Made by a program: the position numbers and the translations under genes
Notes under the pieces: model-generated
The model's input: the letters and a program-made list of their open reading frames with translations, nothing else
Told to the model about the DNA's origin: nothing
Databases searched by the model: none
From: Verrucomicrobiaceae bacterium
GTDB taxonomy: Bacteria > Verrucomicrobiota > Verrucomicrobiae > Verrucomicrobiales > Akkermansiaceae
Assembly: GCA_947372405.1 (NCBI GenBank)
Contig: CANBTO010000068.1
Location: 1-14,153 of the forward strand
Length of the DNA: 14,153 nt
Reading direction: 5' to 3'
Shown here: one piece after another, positions 7,111 to 13,753 of the stretch
How the letters are laid out: every line of letters begins with the position of its first letter
Position numbering within the stretch: the stretch's first letter is position 1

Positions 7111-8169
7111 TTACTGCGCCGGATATTTTTCCAGCAGCCATTCGTTGGCGGCCTTTTCACCGAAGAGCTTGAAGCGGTCGAAATAAAGCCGCCACTCGTC
7201 ATCGGGGACGGTGGAATTTTCCATCATGGTCCGGACTTTCATGGCATCTGCGACCAAGGACTTTTTCTGTTGTTCGATTTCCTCCATCCGGGCAACGGAC
7301 TCGGGGTCATCCATTCCCTTCAATGCATTTTTTTCATTGAGGATCCCGAGCAAGTTGCCGACGACATCGGGATCTTCCTGAAGCTGGCTTCCGATCTCCA
7401 CCTGGACGTCGCGCACGGACTGAAGCGCGGCAGCGTCACCAGACGTCGCATAGCCTGCCCGCAGCGCATCGAGTTTCTTGATGAACGCGCCGTTCAACTG
7501 CATCAGCTCCGGCCTCGGTGCGTTAAAGAGCGATACCATCTTGGCCTCGGTCGGTGAAAATCCTGCGGTGAGATACGCTTCCTCAGTGTCCTGGCAGGAA
7601 TTCATTGTGAAATCCTGGATGGGCTTCCCGCGCGATTGGAGCAATTCGGCGAGAGCCTCATCGTTTCTTCCGAGGTCGAGAAGTGCTCTGGCAGCAAGAC
7701 AGTTGCCGATGCCATTGCCGGGATCGGCACGTTTGAAGGCTTCAAGTGCCTCCAGCCGTTGGGCGGGGTCCTGGGTTATCCGAAGGGCGCACAGCAGGAC
7801 TTGCGGACTGTTCGGAAATTTCGCGAGGGCCTCCTTGAGATAGGCCTCGTCCTTGCTGAGTTGGTAGGCGGCGAGGAGGGAGCAGGCGGTGCGGCGCTGG
7901 GCTGTGAGGTAGTCGTCGATTTCATGACGGGTGAGTTCCGGCATTTCGCTTTTTTCCGCGAGTTTTACGAATGCCTGAAAATCCTTTGCCCGCCGAGGTT
8001 CGCGAGGTGCCACCGACGTCATTGGCGGGCGAGTGGCCGGGCGGGAGTGTTCCGCCTTCGCTTGCGAAGGGGGAATCGACGGGGGCGACTTCCATGGCCA
8101 TAGTAGGTTGGCGAGCGCCAATACCAGCAGTCCGGCGGCCAGGGGGAGGAATTTATTCCGTGGATGCAT
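7111..8169 (-). CDS. Membrane-anchored TPR-like protein of unknown function
   Basis: This is a 352-residue protein from ATG 8169 (MHPRNKFLPLAAGLLVLALANLL). Residues 8-24 form a single N-terminal hydrophobic segment, a signal anchor or uncleaved signal, followed by a Pro/Ser-rich linker. The middle (about residues 95-185) contains helical repeats of tetratricopeptide character, such as AYQLSKDEAYLKEALAKFPN and ARALLDLGRNDEALAELL. This suggests a periplasm-facing protein-interaction scaffold. The C-terminal part is highly charged, with helix-forming stretches (DDPESVARMEEIEQQKKSLV) that may be coiled coil, and ends NEWLLEKYPAQ. No catalytic motif is visible. It has no operon partner: the neighbours are the repeat element downstream and the toxin-antitoxin patch upstream. 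I do not recognise a named family. Confidence 0.72.
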   Translation of the reverse strand: MHPRNKFLPLAAGLLVLALANLLWPWKSPPSIPPSQAKAEHSRPATRPPMTSVAPREPRRAKDFQAFVKLAEKSEMPELTRHEIDDYLTAQRRTACSLLAAYQLSKDEAYLKEALAKFPNSPQVLLCALRITQDPAQRLEALEAFKRADPGNGIGNCLAARALLDLGRNDEALAELLQSRGKPIQDFTMNSCQDTEEAYLTAGFSPTEAKMVSLFNAPRPELMQLNGAFIKKLDALRAGYATSGDAAALQSVRDVQVEIGSQLQEDPDVVGNLLGILNEKNALKGMDDPESVARMEEIEQQKKSLVADAMKVRTMMENSTVPDDEWRLYFDRFKLFGEKAANEWLLEKYPAQ

Positions 8170-8289
8170 CCGCTGTCGTGATGCAGGATTCTTGCAGATT
8201 TATTACTGGAGAGAAGCCGAATCTTGCGGGCGCTTCGCTTGAGATAGGAGTGTCCTGGTGGAGAATTACCATGAAAAGTAGCAAGGCCA

Positions 8290-8697
8290 TCACCACATCC
8301 TCATCATTTGATAGGAGTCGATGATTTTGTCCACGGAGATGATTCCCAATCCGAGGCGTTTGGCCTGGCAGACTAGCATGCAGTCAAATGGATCGGCGTG
8401 ATGCTTCGGGAGTTCCTGCAGGAGTCGGCAGTCGTCGATGGTGGGAGACAGGAGTGGCACACCAATGCGCTTCAATTCGTCCGGAAATGTTTGGTTCCAA
8501 TCGGGATCGATTTCGAAATCAAATCCCTTGAAGGAGAGTTTGATCGCGATTTCCCAAAAGCTCGCGGACGAGTGGTAGAGCGGAAGTTTACCATCGATGG
8601 CCTAGGCCGCCCTTTTCGACAAGCGTTTGTCGCCATGCAGCATCCACAACAGCGCGTGGGTGTCCAGCAACCAACCTGTCACCGTGGTGCCGGTCAT
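8290..8697 (-). pseudogene. vapC: PIN-domain toxin (VapC type) interrupted by an in-frame TAG
   Basis: Starting at ATG 8697 the frame reads MTGTTVTGWLLDTHALLWML and ends at codon 31, because codon 32 (8602-8604) is TAG. The same frame then continues without any shift to a normal stop at 8290 and supplies the rest of a PIN domain: SSASFWEIAIK, LPKHHADPFDCMLVCQAK and GIISVDK. All four acidic active-site positions are present (Asp12, Glu49, Asp of DPFD, Asp of SVDK), so the gene would be a normal toxin of about 135 residues if the TAG were a sense codon. VapC toxins are Mg-dependent RNases. The start overlaps the upstream antitoxin stop as ATGA, the usual coupling in such operons. As written only a 31-residue fragment is made. 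A sequencing error is the main alternative. Confidence 0.85.
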
Positions 8698-8933
8698 GGA
8701 GTGTTGAAGGTGCCGGTGATTTCCGCATTGAGCGCGGGGTCGTCAAACTTCGATGTCATTTTGAATTTCCTGCCCTTGAGGCCGCCGATCCGGGTCTTGC
8801 CGCAGTATTCCTCGATCATGCTGAGTCTCGCCACCGGTTTGTCGCGCCGGGCGATGATGATTTCCTCGCCACGCTCGGCAGCGGCGATCAACTTGGAAAG
8901 CTGGGTTTTGGCTTGGTGGATGGTAACCTGCAT
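8694..8933 (-). CDS. vapB: Phd/YefM-type antitoxin (VapB partner of the broken PIN toxin)
   Basis: This 79-residue protein has an N-terminal Phd/YefM DNA-binding pattern, MQVTIHQAKTQLSKLIAAAE, followed by GEEIIIARRDKPVARL. The short C-terminal tail (LKGRKFKMTSKFDDPALNAE) is where antitoxins of this type wrap around the PIN toxin. Its stop overlaps the toxin ATG by four bases (ATGA). A perfect 16-base palindrome lies 8 bases upstream of the start and is the likely self-operator. The antitoxin frame is intact although the toxin frame is not, so it now appears to be an orphan antitoxin that may still bind DNA or cross-neutralise a related toxin. Confidence 0.88.
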   Translation of the reverse strand: MQVTIHQAKTQLSKLIAAAERGEEIIIARRDKPVARLSMIEEYCGKTRIGGLKGRKFKMTSKFDDPALNAEITGTFNTP

Positions 8934-8941
8934 GACACTGG

Positions 8942-8957
8942 CAACTTAGCTAAGTTG
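8942..8957. promoter_or_regulatory. Perfect 16-base palindrome, likely operator of the vapB-vapC operon
   Basis: The sequence caacttagctaagttg equals its own reverse complement. It ends 8 bases before the antitoxin ATG (8933). Phd/YefM antitoxins repress their own operons by binding such dyads across the promoter, so this is the expected operator. The core TTAGCTAA may also overlap the -10 region. Confidence 0.65.
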
Positions 8958-9007
8958 GGCGGGATGGGTAATGGAAATTTCGTTGTTGAGTGACTGCCGC
9001 CACTTCT

Positions 9008-9079
9008 CACCGTTTCAAGCGCCACGCGTGCAATGAAGCCGGGGCGGCTGTGAAAAGCAAGTGCCTCCGCAGCGTTGGA
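9008..9079 (-). pseudogene. Internally deleted hicB relic
   Basis: In the minus-strand frame ending near 9008 the codons read SNAAEALAFHSRPGFIARVALETV. NAAEALAFH is the helix that normally precedes IEGL in HicB. RPGFIARVALE matches the end of the HicB ribbon-helix-helix domain. The roughly 50 residues between them are missing. DNA similarity to the hicB fragment at 6490-6759 extends past the old stop: GGTGAGAAGTGGCGG here against GGTGTGAAGTAGCGG there, so the ancestral TGA has become AGA. The relic starts just after the stop of the PIN toxin gene and is not expected to make a product. Confidence 0.5.
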
Positions 9080-9087
9080 GACGGACC

Positions 9088-9489
9088 TCATGGGCAAATC
9101 AACTTCACCTTCGGGAAATATGTCCGATACCGGGCGGCGTCCCGTGTCAACAACACCAATCCTTCAGCCTCGGCATGGGCACCGATGAAGAAGTCGGGCA
9201 GTGGAGCCGTGCGTTGCCCGCCAGATTTCCGGTAGGCATGAAAGGCGCGTGCCGTGGGAAATCCTGCCGAAAACGGCAAGAGCAGGCGGCGGAAATCCGA
9301 GGGCGGAACCAGATTCAAATCCAACTCCCGCGCATTCCGGAAGAGTGGCGCGAGTTCGGCATAGATGACCGGGTTGATGGCCGCTTCCCGCGAGTTGATC
9401 AAGGAAGCAAGCTGCCCGCTCGACCAATCGAACCAGACCGCGTCCCTTGTCGCGATATCCAGCAGCACGTTGGTATCGACCAGAACCAT
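9088..9489 (-). CDS. vapC: PIN-domain toxin, VapC type (intact)
   Basis: This is a 133-residue PIN-domain protein. The four acidic residues that hold the catalytic metal are present: Asp5 (LVDTNVLLD), Glu45 (IYAEL), Asp99 (LPDFFIGAHAE) and Asp117 (LTRDAARYRTYFP). VapC toxins cleave tRNA or rRNA and stop translation; the target here cannot be told from sequence. It starts 3 bases after the AbrB-type antitoxin stop and so forms a standard antitoxin-toxin operon with it. The C-terminal YFPKVKLICP is a common ending in this subgroup. It differs clearly in sequence from the broken PIN toxin at 8290-8697, so the two are not recent duplicates. Confidence 0.93.
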   Translation of the reverse strand: MVLVDTNVLLDIATRDAVWFDWSSGQLASLINSREAAINPVIYAELAPLFRNARELDLNLVPPSDFRRLLLPFSAGFPTARAFHAYRKSGGQRTAPLPDFFIGAHAEAEGLVLLTRDAARYRTYFPKVKLICP

Positions 9490-9492
9490 GGC

Positions 9493-9732
9493 TCATTCCT
9501 CCCCCCGTGTCATCGCCATGATTTCATCCGTAGTCATGCCTTTTTTGGCCGAACCCGCCGCCTTGGCCAACCAGTGATCAAAGGCGCTCACTATCTTCCG
9601 GCTCCGCTTGCGCGGTTTCATTTGCAAAGTCCCATCGGTGGCGACGAATTCAACCTCCGTTCCCGGATTCAGCCCGAAGCGTTCGCGCAGTGCGATGGGG
9701 ATGGTGACTTGCCCTTTGATCGTCACTTTCAT
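9493..9732 (-). CDS. vapB: AbrB/SpoVT-type antitoxin of the intact PIN toxin
   Basis: This 79-residue protein opens with a swapped-hairpin AbrB domain: MKVTIKGQVTIPIALRERFG, then LNPGTEVEFVATDGTLQMKP. The C-terminal tail (SAFDHWLAKAAGSAKKGMTTDEIMAMTRGEE) is the usual toxin-binding region in this subgroup. An upstream extension in the same frame exists, but the AbrB domain begins at ATG 9732 and a near-consensus promoter sits directly before it, which decides the start. It is followed after 3 bases by the toxin gene. Confidence 0.92.
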   Translation of the reverse strand: MKVTIKGQVTIPIALRERFGLNPGTEVEFVATDGTLQMKPRKRSRKIVSAFDHWLAKAAGSAKKGMTTDEIMAMTRGEE

Positions 9733-9739
9733 GTCGTCA

Positions 9740-9768
9740 GTATTACCACTCCGGGTATTACTTGTCAA
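9740..9768 (-). promoter_or_regulatory. Near-consensus sigma-70 promoter with repeated TAATAC operator words
   Basis: On the minus strand TTGACA (9763-9768) is separated by 17 bases from TAATAC (9740-9745), a near-perfect housekeeping promoter. The word GTAATAC occurs twice exactly 15 bases apart (plus-strand gtattac at 9740-9746 and 9755-9761), one copy at the -10 and one inside the spacer. This is a plausible tandem binding site for the AbrB-type antitoxin. The expected transcription start falls within a few bases of ATG 9732, so the mRNA would be leaderless or nearly so. Confidence 0.75.
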
Positions 9769-9800
9769 TTGCCCCCGATTCCCCGTTCTGTTTTCCGCGC

Positions 9801-10658
9801 TCAGGGCGCTGACGCCCCGGTTTTGCAATCCAGGAAATCCACCGCCGCATCAATCGCTCCGGCGGGAAAGAGGAATGCCGTGATGTGGTCGCGTCCCTCG
9901 ATCCAATACACCTCGTGCGGCACCTTGTGCTTCTCCAGCGCGGCGATGAATTCCCACGCATGCTCCGGCGGCACCAGCGTGTCCGCACCACCATGATAGA
10001 TGAAAACCGGCGGGCTTTTTCTCGTCACATGATAGACCGGCGAGGCCTCGCGGAAACGTTCCGGGATTTCCTGCTTCGTCCCACCGAGAAACTGCGGGAC
10101 GAGAACGCCACCCGGATAGAGCGAGAGGTCGGCGGGCGTTCCTCCGGCGATGATCGCCTGAATGTGCTGCGTTTCATCCAGGCCCACCAGCGCAGCAAGA
10201 TAGCCGCCTGCCGAGTAGCCATAAGTGGAGATGCGCTGCGGATCGATCCCTTCCGCCGCCGCATGCGTTCGAAGCCATTTCACCGCCTGTTTCAAGTCGT
10301 CCACCGGTGCCGGATAAATCCATCGTGGGGCGAGGCGGTAGGTCACGTTGAATACGACGTAGCCTCGGCGCGCCAGTTTCCTCGCGATGCCGGTCATCTG
10401 CCAGCGGCCGTCCTTGCCCGACCATGCGCCGCCGTGCACCAGCAGCACCGCCGGCGCGGACTTTGCTCCAACAGGCCGATAGAGGTCGCCCATCACCGGT
10501 GCAGGCCAGTCGGCAGGCGTGTAAACGATGTCGCGGCGGACGGTGAAATTGATTTTCCCCACCGCCCGCTGCGGCGGTCCGCTGCTCACCTGCTGGCTGG
10601 CGCAACTGGCAAGCCACATCGTGAGGAGCAGCGGGGGAAGGCATCGGGCAAACGGCAT
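9801..10658 (-). CDS. Lipoprotein alpha/beta hydrolase (BD-FAE/esterase-lipase type)
   Basis: This is a 285-residue protein from ATG 10658. The N-terminus MPFARCLPPLLLTMWLASC is a lipoprotein signal with lipobox LASC, Cys19 being the lipidation site. The hydrolase core has the oxyanion motif HGGAW (75-79), the nucleophile elbow GYSAGG with Ser149, the acid in GGADTLVPPEHAW (Asp226) and His258 in EGRDHITAF, a complete triad. The pattern fits the BD-FAE/esterase-lipase group, which removes acyl, acetyl or feruloyl groups from carbohydrates or small esters; the substrate is not predictable. A longer frame reaching 10913 overlaps pepO on the other strand and is rejected because the lipoprotein signal fixes the start. 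The gene is divergent from pepO across a 142-base gap. A GGGCG/CGCCC hairpin overlaps its 3' end (9804-9817) but has no T-tract. Confidence 0.9.
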   Translation of the reverse strand: MPFARCLPPLLLTMWLASCASQQVSSGPPQRAVGKINFTVRRDIVYTPADWPAPVMGDLYRPVGAKSAPAVLLVHGGAWSGKDGRWQMTGIARKLARRGYVVFNVTYRLAPRWIYPAPVDDLKQAVKWLRTHAAAEGIDPQRISTYGYSAGGYLAALVGLDETQHIQAIIAGGTPADLSLYPGGVLVPQFLGGTKQEIPERFREASPVYHVTRKSPPVFIYHGGADTLVPPEHAWEFIAALEKHKVPHEVYWIEGRDHITAFLFPAGAIDAAVDFLDCKTGASAP

Positions 10659-10756
10659 CGCCGCCACTCTTGGCCGGGAATACCGGATGTCAAACGTGGG
10701 TGGTGCGTGCCGTGTCGACCTAACAGCATTGAATTCGCGCCTCACATCCCCGAATC

Positions 10757-10772
10757 TCGTTCCGCTGAACGA
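10757..10772. promoter_or_regulatory. Inverted repeat in the esterase-pepO divergent gap
   Basis: TCGTTC-CGCT-GAACGA is a perfect 6-base inverted repeat. Overlapping it, cgaatct occurs twice as a direct repeat (10751-10757 and 10770-10776). It lies 28 bases upstream of the pepO ATG, in the only regulatory gap between the two divergent genes. It could be an operator or a 5'-leader hairpin of the pepO mRNA. No convincing promoter boxes were found around it. Confidence 0.3.
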
Positions 10773-10800
10773 ATCTCCGTTTGGCCACCGTTGTTCACGC

Positions 10801-12822
10801 ATGAAACCATCCCTCGCTCTATCCCTTGCCGCTGTTTTCCTCAACGTCGCCTTTGCTGCGGACGTCACCTCCACCGCCGCTCCGCGCTTCGGCACCTGGG
10901 GCTTCGATCTCACCGGGCGCGACGAATCCGTGAAGCCCGCCGACGACTTTTTCGCCTACGCGAACGGCAGCTATCTGAAAAAGACCGAAATCCCTGGCGA
11001 CCGTGCGCGCTACGGCAATTTCGATGCGCTCGCCATTCTCTCGGAAACACGCGTCCGCAAAATCCTCGAAGAGGCCGCCGCCCGTCCGGAGGGAGCCACA
11101 GCGAAGATCGGCGCATGGTTCGCGGCTTTCATGGACGAGGCGCGCGTCGAGGCCGCCGGAGCCACGCCGATCGCTCCGCAGCTCGCTGAAATCAAAGCTG
11201 CCGCCACCCGCGAGGATCTGGCGAAGATCATGGGCAAGCCGGGAGGGCTCGGGCGCGGTCTGTTTGGCGCGGGCATCAGTCCCGACGCAAAGGATCCCAC
11301 CCGCTACGCCGTCCACCTCGGCTCCAGCGGCCTTGGGCTGCCGGACAAGGACTACTACCTCAAGCCCTCGTTCGCGGAAATGAAGGCGAAGTATCAGAAA
11401 TATGCCGCCACGATGCTCACCCTCGCCGCTTGGCCGGATGCGGAGAAATACGCGGGCGAAATCCTCGCTTTCGAAACCAAACTCGCCGAAGCAAGCTGGG
11501 ACCGCGCCGAGTTGCGGAACCGCGACAAGACCTATCATGTGATGTCGCCCGACGAGATCGCCGCGCTCGCGCCTGGTTTCGGATTCCGTGGTTTGTTAGA
11601 CGCTGGCGGGCTTGGCGAGGTGAAGCGCATCATCGTCACCGACGACTCCGCGTTTCCGAAAAAAGCCGCCATTTTCGCCGCCACGCCGCTCGATGTTCTG
11701 AAAGCCTGGATGGTCTTCGGCACTGCGGACAGCTCGGCGCCCTATCTATCAAAAGCCTTCGCCGACGCCAGTTTCGACTTCCGCGCCAAGACCCTCTCCG
11801 GCCAGCCCGAGCAACTCGCCCGTTGGAAACGGGCCGTGGCCTCCACCGACGCGGCGCTGGGCGAGGATGTCGGGAAAATTTACGTCGACCTTTATTTCCC
11901 GGCGGAATCGAAAAAGCAGATGCTCGATCTCGTCTCCAACATCCGCGCCGCCCTGGCCACCCGCATCGACCGTCTCGAATGGATGGGAACCGCCACGAAA
12001 AAAGCCGCGCAGGAAAAACTCGCCCGCTTCACCGTGAAGATCGGTTACCCGGTCAAGTTCCGCGACTACTCCGCTCTCGTCGTGAAGCCGGACGACCTCT
12101 ATGGAAACATCGAGCGCTCGACGCGCTTCGAGTGGCAATACGAACTCGACCGCCTCAACAAACCGGTGGACCGCGCCGAGTGGGGCATGCCGCCGCAGAA
12201 AGTGAACGCCTATTACAACCCCACGCTCAACGAGATCGTCTTTCCCGCCGCCATCCTCCAGCCGCCGTTTTTCGATCCCAAGGCGGATCCGGCCATCAAC
12301 TACGGCGGCATCGGTGCCGTCATCGGCCATGAGATCAGCCACGGCTTCGACGACCAGGGCCGCAAGTCCGATGGTGACGGCGTGCTCAAGGATTGGTGGA
12401 CCGAGGAGGACGCGAAAAATTTCAACGAGCGTGCAGCCAAGCTCGCCGCGCAATACGAGCAGATCGAAATCCTCCCCGGCGAGCATGTGAACGGCAAGCT
12501 CACCATGGGCGAGAACATCGGAGACATGGGCGGCCTCAATCTCGCGCTCGCCGCCTACCATACCTCGCTCGGCGGCAAGCCCGCACCCGTCATCGACGGC
12601 ACCACCGGCGACCAGCGCGTATTCCTGAGCTGGGCCCAGCTCTGGCGCACCAAGATCCGCAACGAAGCGCTGCTCAAACAAATCCACTCCGATCCCCACG
12701 CTCCCTCCGAGGCCCGCGTCAACGGCGTGGTACGCAACATGGACGCCTGGTATGATTCCTTCAGCGTGAAACCCGGAGACAAACTCTACGTGAAGCCCGA
12801 GGACCGCGTGAAAATCTGGTAG
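10801..12822 (+). CDS. pepO: Secreted M13 zinc metallopeptidase (PepO/neprilysin family)
   Basis: This is a 673-residue protein from ATG 10801 with a signal peptide MKPSLALSLAAVFLNVAFA cut before ADV, so it is exported. The frame is also open upstream to 10528, but that part overlaps the esterase and lacks signal features. The M13 N-terminal domain starts with GFDLTGRDESVKPADDFFAY and NGSYLKKTEIP. The catalytic domain has NAYYNPTLNEIVFPAAILQPP, the zinc motif HEISH (His510, Glu511, His514) in IGHEISHGFDDQG, and the third ligand Glu571 in ENIGD with Asp575. The C-terminus RVNGVVRNMDAWYDSF...RVKIW is typical and the length is normal. Such enzymes degrade small to medium peptides in the periplasm or outside the cell. 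Leu266 uses the one TTA codon of the gene. Confidence 0.95.
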   Translation: MKPSLALSLAAVFLNVAFAADVTSTAAPRFGTWGFDLTGRDESVKPADDFFAYANGSYLKKTEIPGDRARYGNFDALAILSETRVRKILEEAAARPEGATAKIGAWFAAFMDEARVEAAGATPIAPQLAEIKAAATREDLAKIMGKPGGLGRGLFGAGISPDAKDPTRYAVHLGSSGLGLPDKDYYLKPSFAEMKAKYQKYAATMLTLAAWPDAEKYAGEILAFETKLAEASWDRAELRNRDKTYHVMSPDEIAALAPGFGFRGLLDAGGLGEVKRIIVTDDSAFPKKAAIFAATPLDVLKAWMVFGTADSSAPYLSKAFADASFDFRAKTLSGQPEQLARWKRAVASTDAALGEDVGKIYVDLYFPAESKKQMLDLVSNIRAALATRIDRLEWMGTATKKAAQEKLARFTVKIGYPVKFRDYSALVVKPDDLYGNIERSTRFEWQYELDRLNKPVDRAEWGMPPQKVNAYYNPTLNEIVFPAAILQPPFFDPKADPAINYGGIGAVIGHEISHGFDDQGRKSDGDGVLKDWWTEEDAKNFNERAAKLAAQYEQIEILPGEHVNGKLTMGENIGDMGGLNLALAAYHTSLGGKPAPVIDGTTGDQRVFLSWAQLWRTKIRNEALLKQIHSDPHAPSEARVNGVVRNMDAWYDSFSVKPGDKLYVKPEDRVKIW

Positions 12823-13074
12823 GTGCAAAGTGATCCGGCTGTCCCGGCTGGAAGCGAGTAGGACAAAAAATCAAGGAGCGGAATCCTCGCCCTTGGCGCT
12901 GGGACATCGAAGGGGCAAAGCCGCGGCGTGGCCCCCTCCAGAACCATTTTCCGCGACACCTATTATCAGATTGGCTCGCCAGCATGATTGGTCTATCAAG
13001 TAGTTCATGAACGAGGGAGCCGGAACGCCCGCTTCCGGTTACGATTTCACCCTGATCAACAGCCGGTCAATACT
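12823..13074. other. Intergenic region after pepO with a GC-rich hairpin
   Basis: No gene is supported in these 252 bases; a frame from 12988 is only the upstream extension of the small lipoprotein. One hairpin is visible, GGGGC (12912-12916) against GCCCC (12931-12935), with a CCGCGG palindrome in the loop. It lacks a T-tract, so it is at best a weak terminator candidate for pepO. Confidence 0.35.
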
Positions 13075-13398
13075 ATGAAATACATTCTGTGCATCATTTT
13101 TTTCGCCGTATTGAGCGTGTCGTGCGCGACCACACGCTCGGCGGATTCTCAGGATTATTCCAGTGATCAGCATAGTGGAGAAAAGTTGTATTGCGCAATC
13201 ATCGGGATGAAGTCTTTCGACAGCTATTCGGAATATGCGGATTTTGAAGCGGCCAGATCCACATATGACGAATGGAAAATGGAATATATCCGTAAAAATG
13301 GAGATCCCGGATGGGAAAGCTTCGCATCACGCATGAAGAAATTGCATGGTGAGCCGGAATCGCGACAAGCGTATTTATTGGATCCAACCACCTTTTAA
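13075..13398 (+). CDS. Small putative lipoprotein, unknown function
   Basis: This is a 107-residue protein from ATG 13075. The N-terminus MKYILCIIFFAVLSVSCATT is a hydrophobic signal ending in SVSC, a relaxed lipobox, with Cys17 the likely lipidation site. The mature part is hydrophilic and rich in aromatic and charged residues (SYSEYADFEAARSTYDEWKM). It has no motif I know. The frame is open upstream to 12988 but the signal peptide sets the start. Two more short genes follow on the same strand with gaps of about 50-60 bases, so a loose transcription unit is possible. Confidence 0.65.
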   Translation: MKYILCIIFFAVLSVSCATTRSADSQDYSSDQHSGEKLYCAIIGMKSFDSYSEYADFEAARSTYDEWKMEYIRKNGDPGWESFASRMKKLHGEPESRQAYLLDPTTF

Positions 13399-13457
13399 TA
13401 TCATTCCGGTTCGGATTTCACTTGGATCACCCATCACGACGAGACATTCCTTTGCTC

Positions 13458-13700
13458 ATGAAACTCATCTCACGCCTGTTCGCCACATCCGCCATCCGGA
13501 TTCATGGAGGAGCCGCCGTTTGCCAGAAAGGCAGGCTGACGAATCGCGTCTTGGGTGACATCTCGATTTTGGCATCGGAGGCGGGTGTGGAATCCGGGGA
13601 AATCTGGATCAATCCGGTCGGCAAGGTGACTTTTTCCAGCGAAATTCCGGAATGGCTTTACCAGCGGATCCGGAATGTGATCGTCGCGCACGGAGCCTAA
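13458..13700 (+). CDS. DUF3634-like small protein
   Basis: This is an 80-residue protein from ATG 13458 (MKLISRLFATSAIRIHGGAA). An in-frame ATG at 13422 would add 12 polar residues and is less likely. The body follows the pattern I recall for DUF3634: a beta strand with a Gly turn, QKGRLTNRVLGDISILASEAGVESGEI, then VTFSSEIPEWLYQRIRNVI. The ending FS-x-EIP...QRIRNV is the most characteristic part. In proteobacterial members a TM segment precedes this domain; here the N-terminus is short and only mildly hydrophobic. The function is unknown. Confidence 0.65.
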   Translation: MKLISRLFATSAIRIHGGAAVCQKGRLTNRVLGDISILASEAGVESGEIWINPVGKVTFSSEIPEWLYQRIRNVIVAHGA

Positions 13701-13753
13701 TTCATTGACGACGCTTGCAGAACATGGCCTGGGTTTCCCATCATTTGAAGCAA

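Noticed and set aside
9804..9817. GGGCG/CGCCC hairpin at the 3' end of the esterase gene as a terminator
   Set aside because: The 5-bp stem overlaps the end of the coding region and has no T-tract on the minus strand.
9885..11189. Plus-strand open frame of 434 codons across the esterase and the start of pepO
   Set aside because: It spans two divergent genes with full motif sets and is Arg-rich, as expected for an out-of-frame reading of GC-rich DNA.
11749..12828. Minus-strand open frame of 359 codons antisense to pepO
   Set aside because: It is a shadow of a high-GC gene: pepO shows all M13 motifs in the plus frame, while the antisense product has no recognisable pattern.
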